A stretch of DNA of 64,000 bases, from the NCBI GenBank assembly GCA_001599815.1, contig BCIA01000003.1:1736001-1800000 (forward strand). Reading direction: 5' to 3'. This DNA comes from Furcasterigmium furcatum (taxonomy: Eukaryota > Ascomycota > Sordariomycetes > Glomerellales > Plectosphaerellaceae). Below the pieces are notes generated by a model. The model was not told the origin of the DNA. It did not search any database and saw nothing but the letters and a program-made list of their open reading frames with translations. Made by a program: the position numbers and the translations under genes. This document shows positions 11,318 to 22,336 of the stretch, piece after piece (position 1 is the stretch's first letter; each line of letters begins with the position of its first letter).

Positions 11318-13574
11318 TCAATAGTAGTAATGGGGGGCAGAACGGCCTGGTAGCGCCAGATGCTGCTTCTTGGGCGGGGGCGGCCCGTCTTCATCGTCAG
11401 ACGACAGAGTCAGGTCGACAACCTCTGCAGCTGGCCGCTTGGTGCTAACAGATCCAGACCCTCTGGGGAGAGATGAGCTCTCTCGTGAGATCCCCGTAGT
11501 AGTGGGCGTCGCAGTGCTTTGCGCGGATCGAGTTGGGGTTTGAAGTTGCCTTCCGCCCACGAAACTGACCTCTGAGATCTCCAGGTCGTCGTCGCCATCG
11601 AGAGCCGTATTGTTCGATGTCACGCCGGCCGATTTGTCATTCTGAGATGATCCCGTACGCCACTGTCCGTCAGGCTGAATAGTGACTTGGTCAACATCTC
11701 GCGATGTATTCGCCAGAATGTCCTTGACGTATCTGAAGGTCGAGCGTCAGCTAAGAAGTAAGTGTAGACAAAGCAGCTCAACTTACTCGTCGACGGCCAA
11801 GGTCTCAAAGGTGGCGCTCTTATTGCAAATAGGACAGAGCCACTGAGGACCTTGTTCCTGAAGCTGTAGATAAGAGGTTGCATCAAAACACTGGATGTGT
11901 GTGCAGAGATGCGATCTGCAGGGCAGATCAAGACGCATGTATGAGAGCGGGCATTTGAGAGACAGGACTTGCGACGTTGTGACGATGTCAGTGTCTGCGG
12001 CGGCTTTTGTAACTACCTCATGTCAGTCCAGGCTACCTTCTTCGTGCGCCAGACACGAGTTGCGTGGGACTTTGGTGGACTTACTCTCCTGAATGACGGA
12101 GGCCTTCGGAATCCTCTTGCCGACGCGGATCTTGTCTGCTAGCTCCTGGATTGACGTGACCTTGCAGAAATACAACCCCACATAGAAGGCCTATATGGCA
12201 AGGGTCAGTCAAACTCTTGTCTGCGGATGAATACGCATGCGTTTCCATTTTGCATACGGAGACGTGAGACCGTTTGGGGGGGACTACCTTCTGTGTCAAT
12301 GCATAAACCAGCTCCACCCGGTTATCATAGTTCGGGGGTTTCAGTCGCAGCAGGTGTGTGACATCGACAGGTCTCGTTGAGCCTGGCTTGTTCTTTAGGC
12401 CTCGCAGGTTGGCCTTGACTTCCCCGCCGTTAACCTTGACCTCGGACTGGTGAGGAAAGGATATATCCTGGACTCCAGTCCTATCTCCAGCGCAGAACAC
12501 CATGACGCGGAGACTCTTGTCTGCGGCACAACCGTTCAGGATGGGATAGTCGCTGGCTTTGATGCTCAATGGAACCATATTCCTATGCTGGCTCATAGCT
12601 GCGAGAGAAGGGTCAGCCCTCCGCCAAGGATGTGTGCCGCGTGAGACGACCTACCTTCACAGGTGCGTACGGATCCAATGCCACCACGGATTTCGTAGAA
12701 GGGGCTGGACTTGAAGGATAAGCCTGAGTGGAGGTTAGTCAGCGTGGCCGAGAAATGGTACGCGACGGGGGCGGGGCAGATAGATACGTACTGATTTGCG
12801 ATCCGGCACTGCGATGGCCGCCGTTGGATGTCGCGCTATGGCTGCTGCTTGCGTTGCTCATGGCATGGAAATAGTTGTTGTGTCGATTGTGATGAGGCGC
12901 CATGCTGGAGGAAGGCTGCTCGACGGCGGGTTTTGCGGGCGAGGATCTGAAGCTCTGGCCATTCGCCCTTGTTGTGCGGATGCTGGTCTCGATCTGGCGA
13001 AAGCGGGCGAGGTCGTTGCGGTTGACAGTGTCCTGGATTACTGGGAAGGGAACCAGATCAGCGAATGCTCCTGACGGGCAGATTCCAGAGCCTGGCTTCC
13101 AGGAGTGGCTTGGCGCATATTTAGTAGAGCGCGGGCAGGCGATTGAACTGGAGTCGGGCTCGATGCTGCGGGTGGGAGAGGGATGTGAGGCAGAGGATAG
13201 GCGGAGGAGGGGTGGAATGAGGATCCCAGGAACTGGAAGCAGGCAGGCGGGCAGGAAGCAGGACTGCCAGAGGATGGAAGCCGTGGAACTACTAAGGCGG
13301 CCATGCCAGCCTTGGGAGCTGCAAGGCAGAAACCCGCATGGTGAGGGGGACAGAGGGAAGGTGCATCGGCGTGCATCCCGTCTAGCTCGGCCTGGAAATG
13401 GCACTGGGGAAGGAGCAACTCACAGTTGACGATCCGGTTCTGGAGGTGCGCCTTGACACCACTACTGGTCAAGCCATTCAACTGGCATATCGCCGACAGC
13501 TGCTTGTTGAGCAGCGTCGTGCTGTTGATCAGCTTGACCAGCGCATTCGCATCGCCCCTCGGAACCTCCTGCAT
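11318..13574 (-). CDS. siz1: SUMO E3 ligase, SIZ/PIAS family
   Basis: Predicted SUMO ligase acting mainly in the nucleus. Seven exons on the minus strand: 13574-13424, 13040-12792, 12723-12655, 12598-12288, 12190-12085, 12012-11787 and 11732-11318 (508 aa). Order of domains: N-terminal SAP-like helix pair (LLNKQLSAICQLNGL, residues about 20-50), Ser-rich linker, PINIT domain starting near FYEIRGGIGSVRTC and running to YALTQK, then the SP-RING at residues 316-358 with CPLSYMRLDLPC, C332, H334, C337 and CPIC (C355, C358). Near the C-terminus VVDLT followed by SSDDEDG is a textbook SUMO-interacting motif. The first intron (383 nt) is long. The start at MQEVPRG is chosen because the SAP domain begins just after it; a longer in-frame N-terminus is possible. 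Confidence 0.92.
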
Positions 13575-14402
13575 GGCTGTATGTCCGTCCTCTTTGTTGG
13601 TGTCGCTGGATGTTCGAGGCGTTCCTCGCACGCGCGCCCCGTCTTGTCGCAACCTCCAAGAGACGATCGATGTGCGCACGCACGAGGAGGAGGTATTGCA
13701 AGCAAGGGGGGTGCAAGACGATGATCGGTACCCAGGCCGGCCAGGCTGGGGGGGTAGGGATGGTTGAATATCGCGGGACTGGTTCGAGAAGGTCGGAGGT
13801 TTGGTTGGGGGGAGGGTTGCAGGAACGCAGCCGGTCGGTGGAAGTTTTCGGGTTGACGAGGAGGCAAGGCCGTGAACCGGCAGCCACGAAGGGAAGCGGG
13901 ATAGAACGTCTCGAGTCGAAGGAGCGAAATCTCGAGCTGGCCCTCTTTAGGTTGAGGTCATCAGTGGTTGGTCGCCTTGCAGACGACCACTGACTTGCGG
14001 CTCTCGAGGTGTGTGTTTAGACGGAAGACATCTGATGGGCCCAGTCTGGAGCCGCGAAACAGGTCCTCAAGATGGCGTGCGTCTACGAATTCTCGTGAGG
14101 TTTGCGACAGGGGGTTCGTGTGGTCCCTTGGGTTCAGCAGATAAGATAAGGTCCCGAAGTGGCGGGGCCAAGTGCATTTTTCAGTCGTTTTTGCTTTCAG
14201 GGTCTCCATCGATTGATTCTGGCGATGAACGATCCCGCATCATCGTCCATCTCGCACTGAATCACTCACAGTGATATACTTGCCACCACTCAGTCAGAAG
14301 ACCTTTTGGCCTTCGATTCAGACCAACTGTTGCCTCTCCTCAAGGCCTCCCATCGCCATCGCCTTCCCCTTCGCCCCGGACCTTCAGCATCCGCCATCCG
14401 CA
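13575..14402. other. divergent promoter region, SIZ ligase / YBL028C-like gene
   Basis: About 830 bases between divergent starts. The bases just before 14403 are C/T-rich, like a 5' leader. The minus-strand frame that extends upstream of the ligase start lacks conserved sequence. Confidence 0.5.
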
Positions 14403-14877
14403 ATGGCCAAGAGTGCGAGAGCCAGGAGCGTCAAGGTCAACAACCGGAGGCTCAAGGCAAATGTCTTCGGCCCCGTTGAGTCGGCCAGGGCTGAGCGTCT
14501 CTCGGCCAAGCTGCTCGAGCTGGCCGCACAGCCGAAGCCCGAGAGAGAAGCTGATGTGAACATGGATGGTGAGTTTTCTCAACGGCCCCTAAGCGGATCT
14601 TCGAGTGTACTAATGTCTCGCAGCTGAGATTGCGGATGAGCCTGTTGAGGAAGCCTCAGAGGCACCCGCAGACTTGAGTATGTGTGCCACAGTCTCTGCT
14701 TCCTGGGCGCGTATGATGCTAATGCGAGATTCAGGCATGGATGTGGACGGAGCGGCAACCAAGAAGCCTTCAAGCAGCAAGCGGGCGAGTTCTGGGAGGA
14801 TCCAGAAGAAGAAGAAGGCATCAAAGATCGTATTTCCAAAGTACAAGGACAGCAAGGGCAAGAAGAAGAAGGCCTAG
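14403..14877 (+). CDS. small basic nucleolar protein, DUF2423 / YBL028C-like
   Basis: A 120-residue protein from three exons (14403-14568, 14624-14677, 14735-14877). The N-terminus MAKSARARSVKVNNRRLKAN followed by a VESARAERLSAKLLEL helix matches the DUF2423 family, which includes yeast YBL028C, a nucleolar protein linked to pre-60S particles. The middle is acidic (ADEPVEEASEAP), and the tail is very basic with KKKKASKIVFPKY and GKKKKA, suitable as a nuclear/nucleolar signal. The middle exon is 54 nt. The family assignment rests on the N-terminal block and charge layout. The role in ribosome assembly is inferred. Confidence 0.8.
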
Positions 14878-15469
14878 GCTGGCGGCTGGTTGCATCATGT
14901 GTTGAACTTCTCTTCCTTCCTCAGCGGCGTTTCTCGGCTTTGGGTCCGGCAATTGATCACAAATTTCGACTTGATGAGCGAGCTTGCGTGACTTCCATCT
15001 TCCGAGTGGATGACATGATCGGATACGAATGTGCAATGGAATATCTAACAAGTTGGGTACCTCCTTAAGCATACCTACCTAGGTATAAAGGCTTACCTCA
15101 TGGTCATCCGTCCAGCTCTGGCACCCCCAGATTCCACTGTGGTTGGGGCGGCCAATCAGAATCCGCCATTAAACCCCTGCGCGACCTCAGCAGTGAGTGG
15201 AGGTATCCACCAACGTTCACCCTGCGGTGTCCGCCGTGTACTTACTTCCAGCTCGTGATGCTCATCGCCACGATCTCTTCTTCATCGAAGAAGCGCGTCC
15301 TTTCGTGGATACCGTACATTATTTACCTTTTCTGTCATTATCTCGAGATCATCACACTGTAGTCCGGCGCCAATGTTTTGAACGAGCAGACACCTACCGA
15401 CTCTCAACGATCCACGTCGCCTCTTCCGTCCCTCTCTGTCCACCTTGATGGACCGTTCGTGAAACAAAG
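14878..15469. other. intergenic region upstream of LAS21
   Basis: About 590 bases with no supported gene. It contains the second TACCTAGGTA palindrome (15076-15085), directly followed by a TATAAAG sequence that could serve as a TATA element, though it lies nearly 400 nt before the LAS21 start. Confidence 0.5.
15076..15085. repeat. TACCTAGGTA palindrome, copy 2
   Basis: Identical to the elements at 1037-1046 and 47935-47944; extended here to CTACCTAGGTATAAAG. Confidence 0.5.
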
Positions 15470-18400
15470 ATGCTCGTCCAACACACATCCCGTCTTCACG
15501 GAGTTCTGCTCACTATCGCGAATATTCTGGTACCGATATCGATCCTCGTATTTGCGACTGGCTTCTTCCCTTACAAACCTTTTCTCCCTGGGCTGGCTCG
15601 GTACGAGGAGCTGGACTATGGCCCTCCTCCGGAGGCACCATTCGATCGATTGGTCTTCATGGTCGTGGATGCCTTGCGCAGGTAAGGGGCCTGGCACGTT
15701 CTGTTTTACCGCGGAGTATGGTCTGACAAGCTCAGTGATTTCGTCTACGCCGAGGGCAGCGGCTTCACCTTCACGCAGGAGTGAGTTCAGTTCACGTGCC
15801 GTCCTACCCCCCCCTCCCTGACGGAAGCCATCAACGTTTGGCTCGCTGACATGTCAATGTCAAGACTGATTCGAAAGGGCCACGCCCTGCCGTTCACGGC
15901 GAATGCGCGATCCCCGACTATCACCATGCCGCGGATCAAGGCCATCACCACTGGGTCCATCCCGTCTTTCCTCGATGTCATTCTCAACTTCGACGAGGCT
16001 GACACCTCCTCTACCCTCGCTGCTCAGGACACCTGGCTCGCCCAGATGAAGGCCAAGGCGACTGGGAAACTCATCATGTACGGGGACGACACATGGCTGA
16101 AATTATTTCCCGAAACGTTCGACCGCGCCGACGGGACCTCGAGCTTTTTTGTTTCGGTACTCCGCCCCGAGTGTTCTCCTCCGGTACCGTGCTAATCACC
16201 AGCCTCTCAGGACTTCACAGAAGTGGATAACAACGTCACAAGACACGTCCCCGAGGAGCTTGGAAACGACGATTGGAACACGATGGTTTTGCACTATCTC
16301 GGGTTGGATCACATCGGCCACAAGGCAGGCCCTCTTAGGTACGCATGCTTCTTGATTGTCTCCAGACGGTGAAGTTGACATGACCCCGTTCAGTCCCAAC
16401 ATGGTGCCCAAGCAACGGGAGATGGATGGCATCGTATCGCAGGTCTACAATGCCATGACAACCCACGAGCACCTTTCTTCTACCTTACTGGTCCTGTGCG
16501 GCGACCACGGCATGAATGACGCCGGCAACCACGGGGCTTCCTCGCCCGGCGAAACGTCGCCTGCCCTCGTCTTTATTAGCCCCAAGCTGGGGCAAGTCGC
16601 CAAACATACTACGGTATCCCCGGCCCCTTTCCAACACGACTTCGAATACTACACAAAAGTCGAGCAGTCGGATCTGGCCCCAACACTTGGCGCCCTTCTA
16701 GGGTTCCCGGTGCCACAGAACAATTTGGGGGCTCTGATCGTCGACTTCCTCCCCTTCTGGCCCAGAGGTACGAGCGGAACAGGCGATCAGAGAGATTGTG
16801 GTTCATGTGTTGACATGTCCTAGGCAACGACAAAATCCAACTGATCCTGCGCAATGCTCGACAAATCCTCAAAATCATCGCAGCCCCCTTCGGCGATAAC
16901 TATATTGAACAACTTGGCGACCAGGACTGTACCGATCCGAGTGATGACTCCACGGGCCTGGCCTGCGAGTGGAAGGCTCTCGAGCGACAACGGCAGGGTT
17001 TCAACAGAGACGCTGTTGACGTTGACCCTGCGTGGTTTTCGGCAACTTGCAAGGTTGGTTGCAAAATCCCGCGAAAGGGTTGATCAAGCATACTCGGATT
17101 CTGACTTCAAATCCAGTGGCTGAGCAAGGCCCAGGACCTTATGAGCAGCATGGCAAGCAACTATGACATGAACAGGCTAGTCCTTGGGCAGACAATTGCG
17201 TTTGTGGCCTTTTCGGCTACCGTCATCCTCGTTACACCCAGGACCAGCCTCCTCCCACTACTCATCATTGCTCTCTTGTATGGGATCATGATGTTTGCAA
17301 GCAGCTATGTGGAAGAGGAGCACCATTTTTGGTACTGGATGACAACTGCTTGGCTTGGCGGTCTCACCGTCAGCCGTCTCCGAAGGTGAGGGTTGCAGAA
17401 TCCCCGTTACAGCAAATCTCTGACAGAAACTACAGTAATTCGAGCACGATGCTCGTGCTGGTGCAGTCCACACTTGCTCTACTGGCTACAAGGCTCATCA
17501 GGGGCTGGAATCAGACGGGCCAGAAGCACGCCGGAGAGCCGGACGTTGTCAAAAGCTTCCTAGTTCCCGAACCGACGTTGCTTTGGCTCCTCGTAGGCGC
17601 CACATATTTCCTGATCGGAGCCCGGATTCATCGCCAATTATTAGGAGTGCCCTCAACCTTGTCGTTTGGCATAGCTTTGTTCCTTGTTGGCTCAGCTTCG
17701 ACCTTCAAGCTCGCGTTTACACACGAAGATGCGCCAGAGCTGGTTATTGACTCTCTCGAGCAGGTCAATGCAGCTTTCCACGGGCTATCGCTCGTGTTTA
17801 GAGCGCGCATAGTTTTCATCGGGCTTGGAGGCACCGCTGGTTACGCGTTGTATCACGCCTTCCGGAAACCTAGCGAAGCCAACAAAGTTGGTAAGTCATT
17901 TTCCCCGTGAATGTACGGAAAACAAACATAAAGCAGGACGATCCTGACCTGTCCCTGCAGCCCGACTTCTTCATTCTCTGTACACTCTGCTCGCCATCAC
18001 GCAGTCTCGAACTGTGAACATTCCCCTGTTCCTCTTCTTCCAATTCCAGGAGGCCATACTCAGTTCGCTGGACCTGGGCATCGCCGGCATTTCTACCACG
18101 TCCATCTTACTGCAGTACATGGCCTTTTTTGCCCTTGGAGGCACCAATGCAATCTCCTCCGTCGATCTGTCCAGCGCCTATAATGGCGTTTCGGGATTCA
18201 ACGTCGTGGGCGTGGGCATCCTGACCTTCATCAGCAACTGGGCAGGTTCCATTTACTGGTCATCCGCGACTAGCCTCTTGCTGTTGGACTACAAGAGAGC
18301 GCGCCCGGAGAGCCGTGGAGTGTTCGCGCAACACGTTGTGCACCTCACGCTCTTCGCTACTAGCAGCGTTGCCTTCGTCATGGCAGCGTGCAACGTGCTC

Positions 18401-18532
18401 CGCACGCACTTGTTCATCTGGACAGTCTTCTCCCCCAAATACCTCTACTGCATGGCGTGGAGCGTGGGGCAACATCTCATCATCAACATACTGGTCGCTA
18501 GCGGCTTGTATGGGCTGCTCGCATCGCCATAA
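15470..18532 (+). CDS. las21: GPI ethanolamine-phosphate transferase 2 (Las21/Gpi7)
   Basis: ER enzyme that adds ethanolamine phosphate to the second mannose of the GPI anchor. Nine exons: 15470-15681, 15736-15780, 15865-16156, 16211-16338, 16394-16767, 16824-17053, 17117-17385, 17436-17890 and 17961-18532 (858 aa). An N-terminal membrane anchor (ILVPISILVFATGFF) precedes an alkaline-phosphatase-like lumenal domain. In that domain VFMVVDALRSDFVY carries the first metal aspartate, ARSPTITMPRIKA the nucleophilic threonine, HYLGLDHIGHKAG the metal-binding Asp/His, and VLCGDHGMND the last metal motif. The C-terminal half has many hydrophobic segments, with FFALGGTNAISSVDLSSAYN and FISNWAGSIYW, characteristic of Las21/PIG-G rather than Gpi13 or Mcd4. 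The second exon is only 45 nt and its 3' partner was chosen to keep frame, so that junction is the least certain. Confidence 0.93.
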
Positions 18533-18761
18533 ATTCAAGATCATTCGTTAAAGCAAGACACTACCCCCGAGGATACCTATTATCTCCCAGCCTAGACCCG
18601 CGGATACTACAGATAGACAGACATAGAAACGACCAAACCCAAGTTCATCGGCGCGTCATCATCATCTCGGACCGGACATGTGATTACAGCGGCGGCCAGG
18701 CTACAGTGACGACCTGACGCCTGATGAATCACATACCATGGTCCGCACTCGAGCCATGAGC

Positions 18762-21700
18762 TCAGGCCTCCTCGTCAGTCAGTAGCTCATCAACCAACGT
18801 GTCCTTCTCCTTGTCAGGGATGACCGTGGCCTCGTCGCTCTCGTCGTCCTGGCGCATCGTAGCATTGCTCTCCTCGTCTTCTTCCTTGATGCGAGGCTCC
18901 GCGATGACTGTCCTGTCATCGTTGTCCGTCTTGTCCTCTCCGGCGATCGAGACACTCCTGCTGACGCGGCGGCTGTGAAGCTCCGTCTCGCCGAGGTTGG
19001 CCACGATCTTGCCGAGACTCACGTGGATCTTGTTCAAGGCATTGCGGCCGGTCGTATCCGAAACAAGCCTGTCATTCACGGCAATCGTGACCTCCTCGTA
19101 CGTCTCGCGGATCTTCTCCTCCGTACTGTGGGGAGAGATGTATAGCTTGCCAAGAAGCGGCGCGACCACCTTCTTCTCCTCCTCTGCATAGAATTAGAAT
19201 AGAGTCTCTTGCTGTGGCGGGCATTGTAACTTACTGCTCATGTTTCCGCTCAGGCGCTCCAGGATTGACAGTGCGAAGGACAGGTGAATGTCGCCGTTGA
19301 CAGTCTTTTTCTCAATATCGAGGCCGGCATCGGGGCTATAGCACTTGCGAGGATCGGTCCAGTCGACCAGGCAGGCGCCGATCGTTGTCAAGCTCTGCAT
19401 GTCCTCATCGACGTCCGCGTCGTCGTCTTCCAAAGACTCGCGGATGTTGAAGAGGGAGTGCAGCGCGTCGAGGGCGACGTTCTGCATCAGCTCCTGGTTC
19501 TCGGCACGGGAGAAGCAGAAGACGGGCAAGAAGTAGTTGAGTGCCTGCCTCACGCTCTGGTTCTGAGCGCTGGACGGGTCGAAGTAGGCAACGACAAGGG
19601 TCTTAAGCAACTCCGAGGCTGCTTCCTCGTCGGTGACGACGCGGCCGAGGAGGAGTTTTGATGCTGCGAGGGTGGCGGCGGCCTGGACTTCAGGCGACTT
19701 GGCTCCAGACTTGAGGGCCTTGACGTAGACCTTGACCAAGGCAGGGGTAGTAGCGAGCAGTTGGGCGCCGTGGACGTTGAGGATATCCGTCAGGATCTGC
19801 AGGGCAGTGATCTGCAGGGCGGTATGTCCCTTGGTGAAGAAGTGCATGAAGAGCGTCAAATTCTCTTCCGCCAGAGACCTGTCGAGGAGGGAGCACAAGC
19901 CAAGGCAAACGAGGCCCCTTTCACGGACGGGGGCCTCGTGACTTCGGACCGCAGGCACAACGAGGTTGTTCAACATCGAGACGAGATGGTCGTTCTGCTG
20001 GAGGCCGCCAGCGACGTTCGCAAGCATGCACTGCACAATGTGCAAGCACTTCATGTTGACCATGATCTCCTTGATGGCTTTTTCTCTCGCTTCTTCCTCG
20101 CTGATCTCGGGGCTCTTGCTGCGAGACTTGGAGGGTGTGTGGTCACTGCTGACCGCAGACTTGGCAGAATGGAAGCTGTCCTCAGTCGTGTCGGCGTCGT
20201 TCTGGGCTCCCTCGTCGGCGATAGTATCGTGGACGTCGGCAACGGACTCGAGAACGATGCTGCAGAACTCCTTCTCTCCGGCCATATCAGGGGCGCAAAT
20301 ATCCCGGAGCACGTTGACCGTCAGTTTTGTGATCTCGTCAGGTAGCTCGGGGATGGAGAGAGACTGGCGAAGAAGCGCGAACATCTTGCGCCGGCCGACC
20401 TCGTCCGAGTAGTCGAGGGTAATGGCGATATGGAGCAGCTGTTCGATGATGAACTCCTGCTCAATCGTGTCATCCTCCTCTTCTTCGGCATTGCTCTCCT
20501 CGTTCGCTTTGATCGTCTGAACCAGAGCGTCGATGTATCGTTCGATGTAGAAGGCCAGTTTGGTGACTTCCGGTAGCTTCTCCTCCAAGAGCGATTCGTA
20601 CTTTGCGTTGCCCTCGCTTCGGCAGAAGTCGTTGAACGTGCGAGCAATAAAGACGGACTCGGCTGATAAGGTCTCCCAGTACTCATCGTCGAATTCCACG
20701 TAGTCGCGATAGTCTGCCCGGCCCTCCCAGAAGCCGGCCATGGCCTCAAGCGCCACTCCATTCTCCACGCCGGAGTTGATGACATCAACTCTCTCTAGCA
20801 ACTCAAGCAGAGCGTCGAGGCTGGGCGCCGCTGAGTCGTGTTGCGCGGCCTCGCCTGCCTCTCCATCAGCCTGATCGTCCACTGTTGGCAAGCGAGCGCA
20901 GTCTTCGATCCAACGCTCTCGGAACAGGCGGGCCGCGTGTTTGCGGACAGCGTCATCTCTGTCACGCAGGCCAACCCGCAGAAGCCTCTCACGCATCGAC
21001 ACTGACAGGTGTCGGAAGTCGCCGAGATCTGGCAAAATTCTCGAATAGACTGCTCTGCGATTCGCGGCATCCTGATCCCTCGCTCGCTCCAGCAGCTGCT
21101 TCGCTGTTGTTGGAAGCATGGGAAGATTGATGAGCAGCGACCTCCTGACTTCGGGGCTGGGATCATGTGAGAGAACCTCCAGGAGCTTCTCCAGGAATCC
21201 AGTGTTGTCACCTTCATCATCGCTGTCCTCCTCGGCATCGGCATCGGCTTGGTTATAGGCGAGTCGTGCAAGGCCCAGCGCTGCCTGTGAGCGGACCATG
21301 GCCTCCTTGTCACGGATGCGCCTGAGCAGGCCATGGCGGAGCTTCTGGAAGAGGTCGTCTTCGATGGCATCGAGGGAGTTGATAATGTGGGAGATGAGTT
21401 GGGTCGACCTGTAGCGAACATATTTGTCCTTGGCTGTTAGAAGAGGCAGCGTCGTCTCCATAAGACGGCTTGTCAGTCGGGAGCTGGGAGTCTCGACCAT
21501 GACACTGGCGTCTTGGTCCATGTCCCCAATCAGCTCATTGTCCTTGTCGTTGGCGTGTCGCAGGAAGAGTCCCACGAAGCGGATGACCTTCTCTCCCACG
21601 CTCTCCGCTTTCTTGATCGGCATGACCCGGAGCACACATCGCACAAACTCGTAGTTGAATGCCTCTTCGTCGAAAGAACTCTGTTCCGCCTTCTTTGGGT

Positions 21701-21965
21701 TTACTGGCTCGTAGCAGCAGGCCTCTTGGATCTTGCGGAGGGTGACGACAAGCTTGCGATGCGACGCGGTATTGCGTTGCGCATCTCGGAAGACTGATGT
21801 GATCTGTGATCGCAGCGCAGTATCCGGCTGCTCTGCAGGAACATCGAGGGCAGCGGACGACGCCCGCGACGCTGTTGATGCCCGAGAATTCAGAGTCGCA
21901 GCTGACGATTTGTGGGAGACCGCGGCGGACGTCCGCGTTGATCGGGATGATACTCGGGTCGGCAT
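18762..21965 (-). CDS. ycg1: condensin subunit Ycg1/CAP-G (Cnd3)
   Basis: HEAT-repeat subunit of condensin, needed for mitotic chromosome compaction. Two exons on the minus strand, 21965-19235 and 19183-18762, give about 1050 aa, the usual CAP-G size. The N-terminal part shows FRDAQRNTASHRKLVVTLRK and VKRVIRF-like blocks followed by repeated HEAT helices such as GLARLAYNQ, LINLPML and VGLRDRDDAVRKHAARLFRE. The Cnd3 C-terminal region includes VNVLRDICAPDM and GLVCLGLCSLLDRSLAEENL. Acidic linkers (EEDSDDEGDN, EESNAEEEEDD) separate helical blocks, and the last exon is an acidic, Ser-rich tail. The start at MPTRVSSRS is preferred because upstream in-frame residues look non-coding. The gene is divergent from NOP4 across 371 bases. 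Confidence 0.93.
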
Positions 21966-22336
21966 AGTGATGTGGACGTTGTTGTGTGTCTGATACCGAG
22001 GCCAGTCGTTTAGAAATGCCCTTGGGCCCAGAAATGAAGCTGTCGGCTGAATCGATGTTGTTATGTCGGGTACGTATCTCGAAATGCATGCAGGCAGGAG
22101 CACGCGAAGCCCGATGAGATTCCGTGTTTGTTGTGGTTGGAGTCAATAGATTTCCCAAAGGGGGCAAGTGCGGGGAATTACCAATCACGGCCCTGATAAG
22201 ATTACATCGCGACGATAAGGACCGATAAGGACCCTGGCAAGAAAAAAAATATCCCCAGGCGGGAGCAGATCAATTTTGGGGGTTGGACGAAGGTAGCATT
22301 CAAGTCCAGTCTCGAAATACATTCCGAATTGCAACA
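21966..22336. other. divergent promoter region, YCG1 / NOP4
   Basis: 371 bases shared by two divergent housekeeping genes. There is a run of A residues near 22241-22250. No TATA box is obvious. Confidence 0.5.
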